Shown: positions 1 through 7,190, counted from the stretch's first letter. The stretch is 24,325 bases of DNA from Fibrobacteraceae bacterium (GCA_023231365.1 JALNVO010000007.1:1-24325); one strand, 5' to 3'. Notes: generated by a model from the sequence alone, not told the origin. Made by a program: numbers and translations.

Positions 1-327
1 CCACCTCTAAAAATTCATTTTTATGACGAGAATCCGGTTCCCTTCGGGGAACGCCAGGATTCGAAGAGCCGGACTCTAGGCCGGCCCCGAAGGGGTGAGG
101 ATGGAACAACGTGGCACCGCAACAACTTGATTTGCGATGCATTGCTATAGGAAAACGTCGCGTGAGCACCTACTACACATCAATCATACGTCAAGCAAGC
201 TTAAATGAGATACTCGTATGGAGGATCTGGGTCTCTCCCTGAAGGGATCGTTTGGTACTAAGCGCTGAAGCGCAAGTGTCTCTATTTCCCATTCTTCTCA
301 ACTATAATAAATATCAATAAATATCAG
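1..327 (+). other. Gene-free region, structured, possibly non-coding RNA or 3' UTR
   Basis: I see no convincing protein gene here. The stretch begins with a repeat copy (4-62). Further hairpin potential follows: GCCGG pairing with CCGGC around 67-84, and CCCC-GAA-GGGG around 85-96. The + strand ends in a strong intrinsic terminator at 328-360, so this DNA is probably transcribed rightwards as the tail of an upstream transcript or as an independent RNA. The start of that transcript lies outside the window or is not recognisable. The piece TGGCACCGC near 111-119 resembles the T-box core, but the rest of a T-box leader is not visible. Confidence 0.35.
4..62 (+). repeat. Structured dispersed repeat, copy A
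   Basis: An 18-nt block (4-21, beginning CCTCTAAAAATTC) is identical to 6762-6779. It is followed by a two-part stem. The outer arms are GAATCC (30-35) and GGATTC (57-62). The inner arms are GTTCCC (37-42) and GGGAAC (47-52), closing a canonical UUCG tetraloop (43-46). The second copy has the same architecture with a different base pair in the outer stem. The function is unknown. A mobile or dispersed intergenic element is the simplest reading. Confidence 0.6.
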
Positions 328-360
328 AAAGTCCCCTCTTATGAGGGGACTTTCTTTTTT
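328..360 (+). terminator. Strong intrinsic terminator
   Basis: Perfect 11-bp stem: AAAGTCCCCTC (328-338), loop TTAT, GAGGGGACTTT (343-353), followed by CTTTTTT. The T-tract lies on the + strand, so it ends rightward transcription from the region to the left. The hairpin also sits just downstream of the minus-strand cellulase gene, whose stop is at 387, and may act weakly in that direction, where the tract is poorer. Confidence 0.85.
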
Positions 361-386
361 GGGGGATGGGTTAAATCTATTATAAA

Positions 387-2276
387 TTAACGGATGGAGA
401 AGGGATACACAGCATTCCCAATTTTCAACACATAGCGCCCATCATTAGCCACGACAAGCGAAAGGTTTGAATTCTTGACCATTCCCGAAGCAATCATCTG
501 ACCTTTCATATTAGTAAGGGCATAGTGTTCACCTACTTTAAGGCCACTTGCATTGATTGTCTTTCCGTAAATACTGAGCACAGCGATGGAAGAAGGGATA
601 GAGGTCTTGCGAATCCCCGCTGGGATATTTTCACCTTCTTCCACACAAGTTAAGCTATCCAAATAAAGCGAAGGCTCATAGGCGACGCGTTCCACATTGA
701 ACTGCAAAGCCGTACCCATGCTAAAGTCAACACCATCCGTCGGGAGCGTTGTTTGCCAGCCGCTATTCTTCATCCAACGCCAATCAATATAAGCCGTTGT
801 CCAATCCGGAGAATAAGGCATTTCCACATAAGGGAAATCCCAAGCTCCCACGCCCCAAGCATCCGTAGTCAAATTCCAATCATACGCAAGGATAAATTGG
901 TGATTGGCGCCCTTGTACTTATAAGAAATCATCGGGCATTTGGAGAGGTCAGAAGAATACGTATAAACGGCACGCACATATGGGGCATATTCAGAAGCGC
1001 CCTGATCAAGTACTATATTCATCAATTCAGCACCACTAGTAGAAGAGCTAGTTTCGTCTGTAGAAGAACCCGTATCGCCTTTGGAATCTTTCTGATCTTT
1101 ATCTGTTACAAAAGACCATGCCCCCGCTACGGCCGAAGATTTAGTAACCATCGGAACTATGGGGAGAGAATCCGAAATAGCCGTTTCCCACTTCAAATTT
1201 TTGGCATACGCTACAGAACCCTTGGCGCGAAGATAATACGCATCCTCATAATTATCTGTCACAGAACCGTTAGAATAAGGATGGTCAATGCTCCATTTGG
1301 CCATAGAAAGCTGATTAGAATCTGCAAAGGCGAGAAAATCGTCCGTGCGTTCCTTGGTTCCCGTACCGGTCAACGAGTCTGTAAATCCCCACTCCGTGAT
1401 GAATACAGAAAGGCCCGCCGCAATTGACTTACGGACCCCTGCCGCGTGATTCAAAGAAAGGCCAGTTCCACCATGCGCATCGGCATTCACAGAATGCATA
1501 TTCCCATAATAATGGTACGTATAAGCCACATTACTATCCACAACAGGATTATTTACCGGATCACCCGTAGCCGAAGACCACAGCGGAGTCCCGACCACGA
1601 CCAAGTTTTTCGAATACTTCCGAATTTCAGTAATCACCGTATCCGCATAGGCCTTGAGCTCGTCCCAAGTTTCCGAAACGGGCTCATTGTAAACTTCAAA
1701 AATCACATGCGGGTACTTGCCGTAACGCTTAGCCATTACACCAAAAAATTCCGCAGCATCCGCAGCAGAAAAGCTTACTTTGTTGTCGTTGAACGCATAT
1801 TTCGGCGTTCCATTCGGATGCAAGTGATAATAATAACCTCCCTCAGAATGGAAATCGATGAGGACATAGATATCATTTTCAATAGCGGCCTGCACGACAG
1901 AATCCATCTGTGCAGAATAAAATCCCGGACGAGTTTTATAATTGCCATGCCCCCAAGTCGCTACAACGCCCATCGCCGACCGGATAAGCTCTATATTGCG
2001 TGCACCGACAAGGCTATCAATATAAGAATGGCCATAAAAAGAAGAATTATTCGGCCAGTACAAACTCCAGCCAAGGCTTAAGCCCTTAAGTTGTACTTCC
2101 TTCCCATCGGCGACACCGTCCACCGAGCCGTAAATGCGGCCGAGTCCCGCGGAAGTCTTCCCAGCCTGTAAAGCGCCATAAGTGCTCACAGGTCCTACCC
2201 GGGTGGGATGAATCGTTGCAAAGGCCGTACCTATAGCAAGGGCCGCTACAACAGAGATTAAAGTTATTTTATTCAT
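387..2276 (-). CDS. GH5 family endoglucanase, secreted, with C-terminal sorting domain
   Basis: Secreted glycoside hydrolase family 5 enzyme, 629 aa, expected to cleave internal beta-1,4 bonds of cellulose or related glucans. A signal peptide covers residues 1-20. The catalytic barrel spans about 55-365, with the acid/base glutamate E198 in FEVYNEP and the nucleophile E295 in FITEWG. A Ser/Thr/Asp-rich linker (about 392-416) leads to a beta-rich module (about 418-545, many Trp and Tyr) that looks like a carbohydrate-binding domain. The last ~75 residues, ending in GRYVLKIGNAVYPFSIR, resemble a type IX secretion C-terminal sorting domain. It is last in a three-gene operon, 21 nt after the lipoprotein gene, with GGAGAG ahead of the ATG. 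GH5 and both catalytic glutamates are clear. The subfamily (GH5_2-like) and exact substrate are inferred. Confidence 0.93.
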   Translation of the reverse strand: MNKITLISVVAALAIGTAFATIHPTRVGPVSTYGALQAGKTSAGLGRIYGSVDGVADGKEVQLKGLSLGWSLYWPNNSSFYGHSYIDSLVGARNIELIRSAMGVVATWGHGNYKTRPGFYSAQMDSVVQAAIENDIYVLIDFHSEGGYYYHLHPNGTPKYAFNDNKVSFSAADAAEFFGVMAKRYGKYPHVIFEVYNEPVSETWDELKAYADTVITEIRKYSKNLVVVGTPLWSSATGDPVNNPVVDSNVAYTYHYYGNMHSVNADAHGGTGLSLNHAAGVRKSIAAGLSVFITEWGFTDSLTGTGTKERTDDFLAFADSNQLSMAKWSIDHPYSNGSVTDNYEDAYYLRAKGSVAYAKNLKWETAISDSLPIVPMVTKSSAVAGAWSFVTDKDQKDSKGDTGSSTDETSSSTSGAELMNIVLDQGASEYAPYVRAVYTYSSDLSKCPMISYKYKGANHQFILAYDWNLTTDAWGVGAWDFPYVEMPYSPDWTTAYIDWRWMKNSGWQTTLPTDGVDFSMGTALQFNVERVAYEPSLYLDSLTCVEEGENIPAGIRKTSIPSSIAVLSIYGKTINASGLKVGEHYALTNMKGQMIASGMVKNSNLSLVVANDGRYVLKIGNAVYPFSIR

Positions 2277-2297
2277 TTTCTCTCCACAACTTGAATG

Positions 2298-3452
2298 TTA
2301 CTTTGTACCTAAATTTATCCAATCCACGGGAGCTATGCCCTCTAAGCGGATATCATCCAAATAAATTTCAGCAGTGCTATCGGCCATAAAATTGAAAGCA
2401 TTTACATCCGTCATCAGCGCATCGAAATTAGCAGACTCTATGCGATATTTCGACCATTCTGAAGATAAGTTGAAGGGTACATTATGATATTCCTTTGCAC
2501 CCGTCGAGTCCCGCCGCACCATTTGCAGATTGGCTATCCCGGAACCCTTCGCCATGAATGACACCGCAACAAGGGAACTCAAGTCAAATCGGTAATTGTC
2601 CACGGCCTCGTCAAAATCGCCGCCGAGCGTAAAACCCACCAAAGCAAATTTTCCGCCAGTAAACGCAGAATCCACGACCAATCTTGCAAACAAACTTTTC
2701 CCAGAATAAGCTCCTTCGGAAATAATCGTATTCGCCGTATCCGTAAACCCAGGAGAAACAGAACTGCCACCGCCTAAAATAGAATCCGAGCTCATGAACC
2801 ACCAGCCGCCGCCCCACACTTTGCCAAGCAAGGTATGCATGTTCCAATTTTCAAAATTTTCAACCAGTGTATAAACCGTATCCGAAAATTCCGCCACATT
2901 CGTAGAATCCGAAGTCTGCATCTGGAAAGAATTTACAGAAGACGCGCTTGCGATATACACGAAATGCGTACCTGCGGGGAGAGCCGCAAACTCAAAAGAA
3001 CCATCTGAGTCCGTTACAGAAGACTTGTCGAGTACGCGCACGACAGCTCCTGCCAGAGGAGCTCCCGACTTCAGAATCTTCCCTTTAAGCAACTCCGGAA
3101 GCCCTGCGACAAGAATCTTTGGCAGAGAATCTCCAAAATTCAAAAGTTTCATCACAAAAAGCGAATCGCCCGAATTTGCATCCACGAGTTTGTAGCCCGA
3201 AAGCAAAGAATCAAAAGTTACCGAGCCATTTTTATCCGTTACAAGAGAATCTTCCAAAGAAAGGCTGTCCGAGTCGAGATTCCATACGCGGACCTTTGCC
3301 GAAACGAGAGGTAGTCCCGATGGAGCACTGAACGTAATCGCCATCTCCGCCTCGCCCGCATTTGACCCCGTACCATTCGATGTTTTTTCTGCCGAGCATG
3401 CAAAAAAAGCAATACAAAAGGCAACAACAATAAATAAATTCAAAGTTTTCAT
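2298..3452 (-). CDS. Exported lipoprotein with carboxypeptidase-regulatory-like and carbohydrate-binding-like domains
   Basis: 384-aa predicted lipoprotein. The hydrophobic leader ends in FFAC, giving lipidation at C19, followed by a Ser/Gly-rich spacer. Residues about 36-95 look like a beta-sandwich. Residues about 120-166 (KGKILKSGAPLAGAVVRVLD, then SDGSFEFAALPAG) match the carboxypeptidase regulatory-like fold. Residues about 198-374 (FENW, WGGGWWFM, YLDDIRLEG) resemble a CBM11/CIA30-type jelly roll. No catalytic residues are apparent. Its ATG overlaps the stop of the upstream regulator gene (ATGA at 3449-3452), and the cellulase gene follows 21 nt after its stop. A role in holding polysaccharide at the cell surface beside the cellulase is inferred from domains and context only. 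Confidence 0.8.
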   Translation of the reverse strand: MKTLNLFIVVAFCIAFFACSAEKTSNGTGSNAGEAEMAITFSAPSGLPLVSAKVRVWNLDSDSLSLEDSLVTDKNGSVTFDSLLSGYKLVDANSGDSLFVMKLLNFGDSLPKILVAGLPELLKGKILKSGAPLAGAVVRVLDKSSVTDSDGSFEFAALPAGTHFVYIASASSVNSFQMQTSDSTNVAEFSDTVYTLVENFENWNMHTLLGKVWGGGWWFMSSDSILGGGSSVSPGFTDTANTIISEGAYSGKSLFARLVVDSAFTGGKFALVGFTLGGDFDEAVDNYRFDLSSLVAVSFMAKGSGIANLQMVRRDSTGAKEYHNVPFNLSSEWSKYRIESANFDALMTDVNAFNFMADSTAEIYLDDIRLEGIAPVDWINLGTK

Positions 3453-4261
3453 TTGCGCCCTACCCTAGCACGCGGCAAAAGCTGAAGCCCCAAATGGCAC
3501 ACCATCGATGGTTTTTTTTCTTCGCGGGCAATCGCGAGTACCCGCTCGCGGAAATTCTGGATTTCAAGCCGCACCTTTTCAAACGATTCGGGAGAAAGGC
3601 TACACGTAACCGAAGAAACGCTGCGTTCGTCAGCAGCAAAAGAATCATAGACTTTCTTGTCAATTTCCAAATTCTTGAGATGATACTTGCGGAGCACTGT
3701 AGAACGGACGCGCGCGGGCGTGGAAATAAGTGGGTCTTTGACCACATACTTATTCAAAGAGTCAATACTTACAAATTCATTTTCTTTCAAATAATTGACC
3801 GCAGATTCAACCTGAGCAGGTTTTAACGCAGGCGTAAACATACGGCCTATTTTTGCAAAGCTCATCCCGCTAGACAAAAGCGGGAGCAAATCGCGGAGCA
3901 CGGGAATGTACCACTTGGAAAAAAAGCCTAACGACTCATCCTTGAGGGCGTATTCCCTATTATGCGACCTCACTGCAATGAGCTTCCGCAATAGCGTTTC
4001 GCGGCGATCCACATTCTTTTCGTTCCCAAACTCGACAAGTATCTTAAAATACTCGGAATCAAGGTCGTTCAACTTGAACGAGGCAGCCAACTTTTCCGCA
4101 TTTTCTTGTGAAAGAGGCCTAGACCCGTCCAATATGCGGGTGAAAAAGGCGGAACCGCACACTCCGAGCGATTCCTGTAACGCTCGCATAGAGAAAGCCT
4201 TGTCCAAGCATTTAAAAGCATCCAAAACATTACGCAAATATTCGCGATAGTCGAAGTACAT
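3449..4261 (-). CDS. TIGR02147 family protein (putative DNA-binding regulator)
   Basis: 270-aa protein that I assign to the Fibrobacter-enriched TIGR02147 paralogous family. The start MYFDYREYLRNVL is the typical opening (F-D-Y-x-x-Y-L). The N-terminal part, with LQESLGVCGSAFFTRILDG and ENAEKLAASFKLN, looks like a helix-turn-helix. A second region follows with KWYIPVLRDLL and a winged-helix-like stretch (ALKPAQVESAVNYLKENEFV). I chose ATG 4261 because it gives the family opening; a longer reading from TTG 4318 adds 19 unlike residues. No Shine-Dalgarno is obvious. It overlaps the lipoprotein gene by ATGA, so it probably heads the operon. Control of the downstream genes is an inference. The family's biochemical role is, as far as I know, undescribed. 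Confidence 0.82.
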   Translation of the reverse strand: MYFDYREYLRNVLDAFKCLDKAFSMRALQESLGVCGSAFFTRILDGSRPLSQENAEKLAASFKLNDLDSEYFKILVEFGNEKNVDRRETLLRKLIAVRSHNREYALKDESLGFFSKWYIPVLRDLLPLLSSGMSFAKIGRMFTPALKPAQVESAVNYLKENEFVSIDSLNKYVVKDPLISTPARVRSTVLRKYHLKNLEIDKKVYDSFAADERSVSSVTCSLSPESFEKVRLEIQNFRERVLAIAREEKKPSMVCHLGLQLLPRARVGRK

Positions 4262-4266
4262 TAATA

Positions 4267-4283
4267 CGTTAATTTTGGAAACA
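4267..4283 (-). repeat. 17-bp direct repeat, copy 1 (in the leader of the regulator gene)
   Basis: On the minus strand this reads TGTTTCCAAAATTAACG. It is identical to 4347-4363 and exactly 80 bp away from it. This copy ends 5 nt before the regulator's ATG, where a ribosome binding site would be expected. A perfect 17-mer repeated at this distance upstream of a helix-turn-helix gene suggests an operator; this is inference. Confidence 0.55.
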
Positions 4284-4346
4284 GATTTCACATCAATAAA
4301 TATAAGATATAAATGCAAAATTAAGACTAATTTTAAAGTAAAATTC

Positions 4347-4363
4347 CGTTAATTTTGGAAACA
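4347..4363 (-). repeat. 17-bp direct repeat, copy 2 (upstream of the regulator gene)
   Basis: Same 17 bases as 4267-4283, in the same orientation. It lies 85 nt upstream of the regulator's start codon, on the far side of the AT-rich stretch where the promoter should be. The 80-bp spacing is close to eight helical turns, which would place both copies on one face of the DNA. Confidence 0.55.
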
Positions 4364-4632
4364 TATAGAATAGCGAATTTAGGCAAAAATTCGGCAACAA
4401 GTTACATTACGACAAAAATTTCAAATGCGCACTGTTTGATTAGCAAAGCGCATATCTGAACAACCTGCAGAAATAGCAAAAGCATCGCTTTATGGATTAA
4501 AGAGGCAAACTTTTGATGCATGCAGATTTAAACCCGGATGACAAGCCTCGAACCGATGAACAGGAAAACCCTTTGCACAAGCGGTTCCCAAACGGAAGAG
4601 CGCACCATTCCGATAATCAGCAAAAAATGATC

Positions 4633-6528
4633 CTATTCCAAGTATGTATAGCCGTATAGATCCGAGCGGTAAATGTTCAGGAATTCTTTACCTTCCTGAA
4701 GCGATATTTTCCCATCTTTCACAGAACGGGCCACCCAGTTTTCCATTGTGCGCACGAGAGCCTTGTCACTGAAGTTCACATAATCGAGCACGTCTTCAAC
4801 GGATTCGCCGTCGATGATCTTGTCAATTACGTAAGAATCCCCTTCGCACACAACGTGTACGGCATTCGTATCACCAAAGAGGTTATGCAAGTCGCCAAGA
4901 ATTTCCTGATATGCACCCACGAGATACACAGCCAAGTAATAAGGCTCACCTGGTTTTAAGGGATGCACCGGGAGAGTGCGGGACACCTCGCCACTCCGGA
5001 CGAACATATCAATTTTTCCATCCGAATCGCAAGTAATATCCTGAAGTGTCGCTTCAACACATGGCTCTTCATTTAAGCGCTGAATAGGCATTATCGGAAA
5101 AATTTGGTCTATAGCCCAGCTATCCGGCAAACTCTGGAAGAGCGAGAAGTTGCCGAAGTACTTTTCAGCAAGGAGCCTAGAAAGTTCATCCAATTCAATC
5201 GGCGGATGACGCAAATCACGGGCAAGTTCATTCACGCGGCGAGCAATGCTCCAGAACAAACGCTCTGCAGTAGCGCGAGTCGTAAGATCTACCGTTCCCA
5301 TCTTGAATCCAGAGAGGACGTCATCATTTATCTGCATCGCATCGTGCCAACTTTCGAGAAGGTTTCTCAAAGAGAGGCTCTTGTATATACCATACAAATC
5401 CTTAATACTATCCGGACAAATCTCCGGTATTTCCTGGGTTTCATCATCAAAGTAAGCCGGGCCCGCTTTTTCCAAAATATTGAATACGAGAATGGAATGG
5501 TGCGCTGAAAGTGCACGGCCTGTTTCCGCAATTACATTCGGATGAGGCAAGTCAAATTTTTCGCACGTTTCGTAAATAGCGTAAACGACATCATTTGCAT
5601 ATTCCTGAATAGAATAATTCACAGAACTCGCGCTGGAACTGCGGGAACCATCATAATCCACACCGAGGCCGCCACCGACATCCACAAATTCGATATTCAT
5701 TCCGGATTGTTTCAATTGCGCATAAAACTCAGAAATTTCGCGAAGGCCGGACTTAATCTTGCGGATGTTCGTAATTTGGCTTCCCAAATGGCAATGGATG
5801 AGCTTTAAGCAATCGCACATATTTTCTTCGCGAATGAACTCCATTGCATCCAAAAGTTCCGAGCTGTTGAGTCCGAACTTGCTGTGATATCCGCCGGATT
5901 CTTCCCACTTACCAGCGCCGCTGCTCGCAAGCTTGATACGGACACCAATATTCGGGCGCACACCGATGCGGCGCGAAAGTTCGACAATCAAATGAAGCTC
6001 GTTCATCTTTTCCACAACCACATATACGTTTTTACCCATCTTCTGGGCAAGAAGCGCAAGTTCAATAAAATCTTCATCCTTGTAGCCATTGCAAATAATG
6101 AGGGCTTCGGGATTATCCATATTGGCAAGCACGGCGTGAAGTTCGGGTTTGGACCCCGCTTCAAGGCCGATATTGAACTTCATTCCGTGGCGGACGACCT
6201 CCTCCAACACCGCGCGTTGCTGGTTCACCTTGATAGGGAATACATTGTAATAAGAACCTTTGTAACCGTATTCCTGAATGGACTTGTTAAAGCATTCATT
6301 AATTTTTTCAATCCGCGTATCGAGAATATCGGGAAAACGAAGAAGTACTGGAGTAGAAACATCGCGTATAGCAAGGTCCTGCACAAGATTGTAAATATCT
6401 ATTACAGGTCCCTTGTCGCGAAGGGGACGCACCGTCGCATGTCCCTCTTCATTAATGTCAAAATAATTGATACCCCATCCATTGATGTTATAAAGATCCC
6501 GGGAATCGTCGATACGCCAATTTTTCAT
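4633..6528 (-). CDS. speA: Biosynthetic arginine decarboxylase
   Basis: 631-aa PLP enzyme converting arginine to agmatine and CO2, the first step of the agmatine route to polyamines; cytoplasmic. The length fits the SpeA family (about 630-660). Recognisable parts are the opening NINGWGINYF, the PLP lysine K100 in FPIKVNQQ, HCHLGSQI (about 245-252), the glycine-rich phosphate-binding loop VGGGLGVDYDG (about 284-294), AETGRAL (about 334-340) and the C-terminal active-site cysteine C500 in ITCDSDG. AGAGG lies about 13 nt before the ATG. It is a single gene here: the neighbours on both sides are separated by gaps of hundreds of bases. No speB-like agmatinase or other polyamine gene lies in the window. 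Confidence 0.96.
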   Translation of the reverse strand: MKNWRIDDSRDLYNINGWGINYFDINEEGHATVRPLRDKGPVIDIYNLVQDLAIRDVSTPVLLRFPDILDTRIEKINECFNKSIQEYGYKGSYYNVFPIKVNQQRAVLEEVVRHGMKFNIGLEAGSKPELHAVLANMDNPEALIICNGYKDEDFIELALLAQKMGKNVYVVVEKMNELHLIVELSRRIGVRPNIGVRIKLASSGAGKWEESGGYHSKFGLNSSELLDAMEFIREENMCDCLKLIHCHLGSQITNIRKIKSGLREISEFYAQLKQSGMNIEFVDVGGGLGVDYDGSRSSSASSVNYSIQEYANDVVYAIYETCEKFDLPHPNVIAETGRALSAHHSILVFNILEKAGPAYFDDETQEIPEICPDSIKDLYGIYKSLSLRNLLESWHDAMQINDDVLSGFKMGTVDLTTRATAERLFWSIARRVNELARDLRHPPIELDELSRLLAEKYFGNFSLFQSLPDSWAIDQIFPIMPIQRLNEEPCVEATLQDITCDSDGKIDMFVRSGEVSRTLPVHPLKPGEPYYLAVYLVGAYQEILGDLHNLFGDTNAVHVVCEGDSYVIDKIIDGESVEDVLDYVNFSDKALVRTMENWVARSVKDGKISLQEGKEFLNIYRSDLYGYTYLE

Positions 6529-6761
6529 TTCTTGTACGAACCTCTTTGGTTGTAAAATGTGGTGGAAATTGCGGAAACGATAGAAATTTTTTAATTACGA
6601 AAATCTCTAAAGATTCATTTGCAGCTATTTTCTTTCTAAATCAATGCAAATGCGTTCTCTTCAAGCCGTTCTACTATTCTCCGACCAAATTTTATGGCAC
6701 CTTTTTAATGCCTTCAGTAGACTTCCATAAAACCTTGCGAGAAGATTCTACTTATAGGGTT

Positions 6762-6824
6762 CCTCTAAAAATTCATTTTCTATTGCCCCAGAAGCCCCTT
6801 TCCTCTAGGGAACATCAGGCTTTC
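6762..6824 (+). repeat. Structured dispersed repeat, copy B
   Basis: The 18-nt block at 6762-6779 is identical to 4-21. After 11 nt the outer arms are GAAGCC (6791-6796) and GGCTTT (6818-6823). The inner arms are TTTCC (6799-6803) and GGGAA (6808-6812) around the loop TCTA. Compared with copy A, the outer pair T-A (33-59) is G-C (6794-6820), and one inner C-G pair is a T-G wobble, so the stem is preserved while its sequence differs. Confidence 0.6.
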
Positions 6825-7073
6825 GGAGTATTGGAGTAAAATCCTGTTGCCGAGCCTCATGATAGCGAATGCGTATGCTTCTCAGGCATCCGAGCCTTCG
6901 TAGTTACTCGAGTTCATGACCGCAGAGCAATTTTTTGAGGAGCCCTTATAGTCAGCGCCGTTTCTAACCGCTCGTCAGGGTATTTCGCGAGCCCCCCTGC
7001 GTCTCGCATAAGTGAATGTACCGGAGCTTCGGGTATTTGAGCAAGGCCCAATTTCTAGTCCGCTCCTTTTTTC

Positions 7074-7123
7074 GAACAGCCTGCGACAGAACGAAAGATT
7101 CCAACCCAGCAAACAGGCTGTTC
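7074..7123. repeat. 10-bp perfect inverted repeat upstream of the hydrolase gene
   Basis: The arms GAACAGCCTG (7074-7083) and CAGGCTGTTC (7114-7123) are separated by 30 nt. The repeat lies about 70-115 nt before the start of the hydrolase gene. It could be a protein-binding site or an RNA stem. No T-tract follows, so it is not a terminator. Confidence 0.45.
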
Positions 7124-7147
7124 AATCTGTAAACGGAGTATCGCTTT

Positions 7148-7182
7148 CCTTTGCATTTCATTCTACATTATGAAAGCAAAGG
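7148..7182 (+). promoter_or_regulatory. Hairpin enclosing the ribosome binding site of the hydrolase gene
   Basis: The arms CCTTTGC-A-TTTCAT (7148-7161) and ATGAAA-GCAAAGG (7170-7182) pair over 13 bp with one bulged A, around an 8-nt loop. The 3' arm contains AAAGG, most of the Shine-Dalgarno sequence AAAGGA (7178-7183) for the ATG at 7191. In RNA this stem would hide the ribosome binding site. It also overlaps the earlier ATG at 7170, which has no Shine-Dalgarno of its own. Confidence 0.5.
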
Positions 7183-7190
7183 AACAGACT

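Larger units (their letters stand above)
4262..4632. other. Intergenic region upstream of the TIGR02147 operon
   Basis: AT-rich gap between the regulator start (4261) and the speA stop (4633). It holds the 17-bp direct repeat listed separately and presumably the operon promoter, although no clear -35/-10 pair stands out. A 47-codon + strand reading frame (4516-4659), with AAAGAGG about 10 nt upstream, runs into the 3' end of speA. It may be chance. I see no strong terminator for speA. Confidence 0.5.
6529..7147. other. Long gene-free region with repeat copy B
   Basis: About 620 bp between speA and the hydrolase gene. It holds the structured repeat (6762-6824), a possible degenerate copy of its 18-nt block at about 6604-6621 (3 mismatches) and a 10-bp inverted repeat at 7074-7123. 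The stretch 6825-7070 is richer in G+C than its surroundings and has the octamer CCGAGCCT twice, 40 bp apart. All reading frames through it are broken by stops, so I call no gene. The speA promoter must lie in its left end. Confidence 0.5.

Noticed and set aside
100..125. T-box riboswitch suggested by TGGCACCGC
   Set aside because: Only the 9-nt core resembles the T-box. No competing terminator or antiterminator pair lies next to it, the terminator is over 200 nt away, and no aminoacyl-tRNA synthetase or amino-acid gene follows on that strand.
753..2081. Long antisense reading frames opposite the cellulase gene (753-1427 and 1446-2081)
   Set aside because: They are Arg/Ile-rich shadows of a gene with intact catalytic motifs on the other strand and show no domain of their own. 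The same applies to the long frame opposite speA (5884-6555).
4262..4318. Longer start (TTG 4318) for the TIGR02147 protein
   Set aside because: It would add 19 residues with no family resemblance, while ATG 4261 gives the typical F-D-Y-x-x-Y-L opening. The extension also runs through the 17-bp repeat.
6964..7161. 65-codon minus-strand frame in the speA-hydrolase gap
   Set aside because: It has no Shine-Dalgarno and no recognisable domain, and it runs through the inverted repeat and the hairpin arm. More likely it is a by-product of the repeat-rich region.
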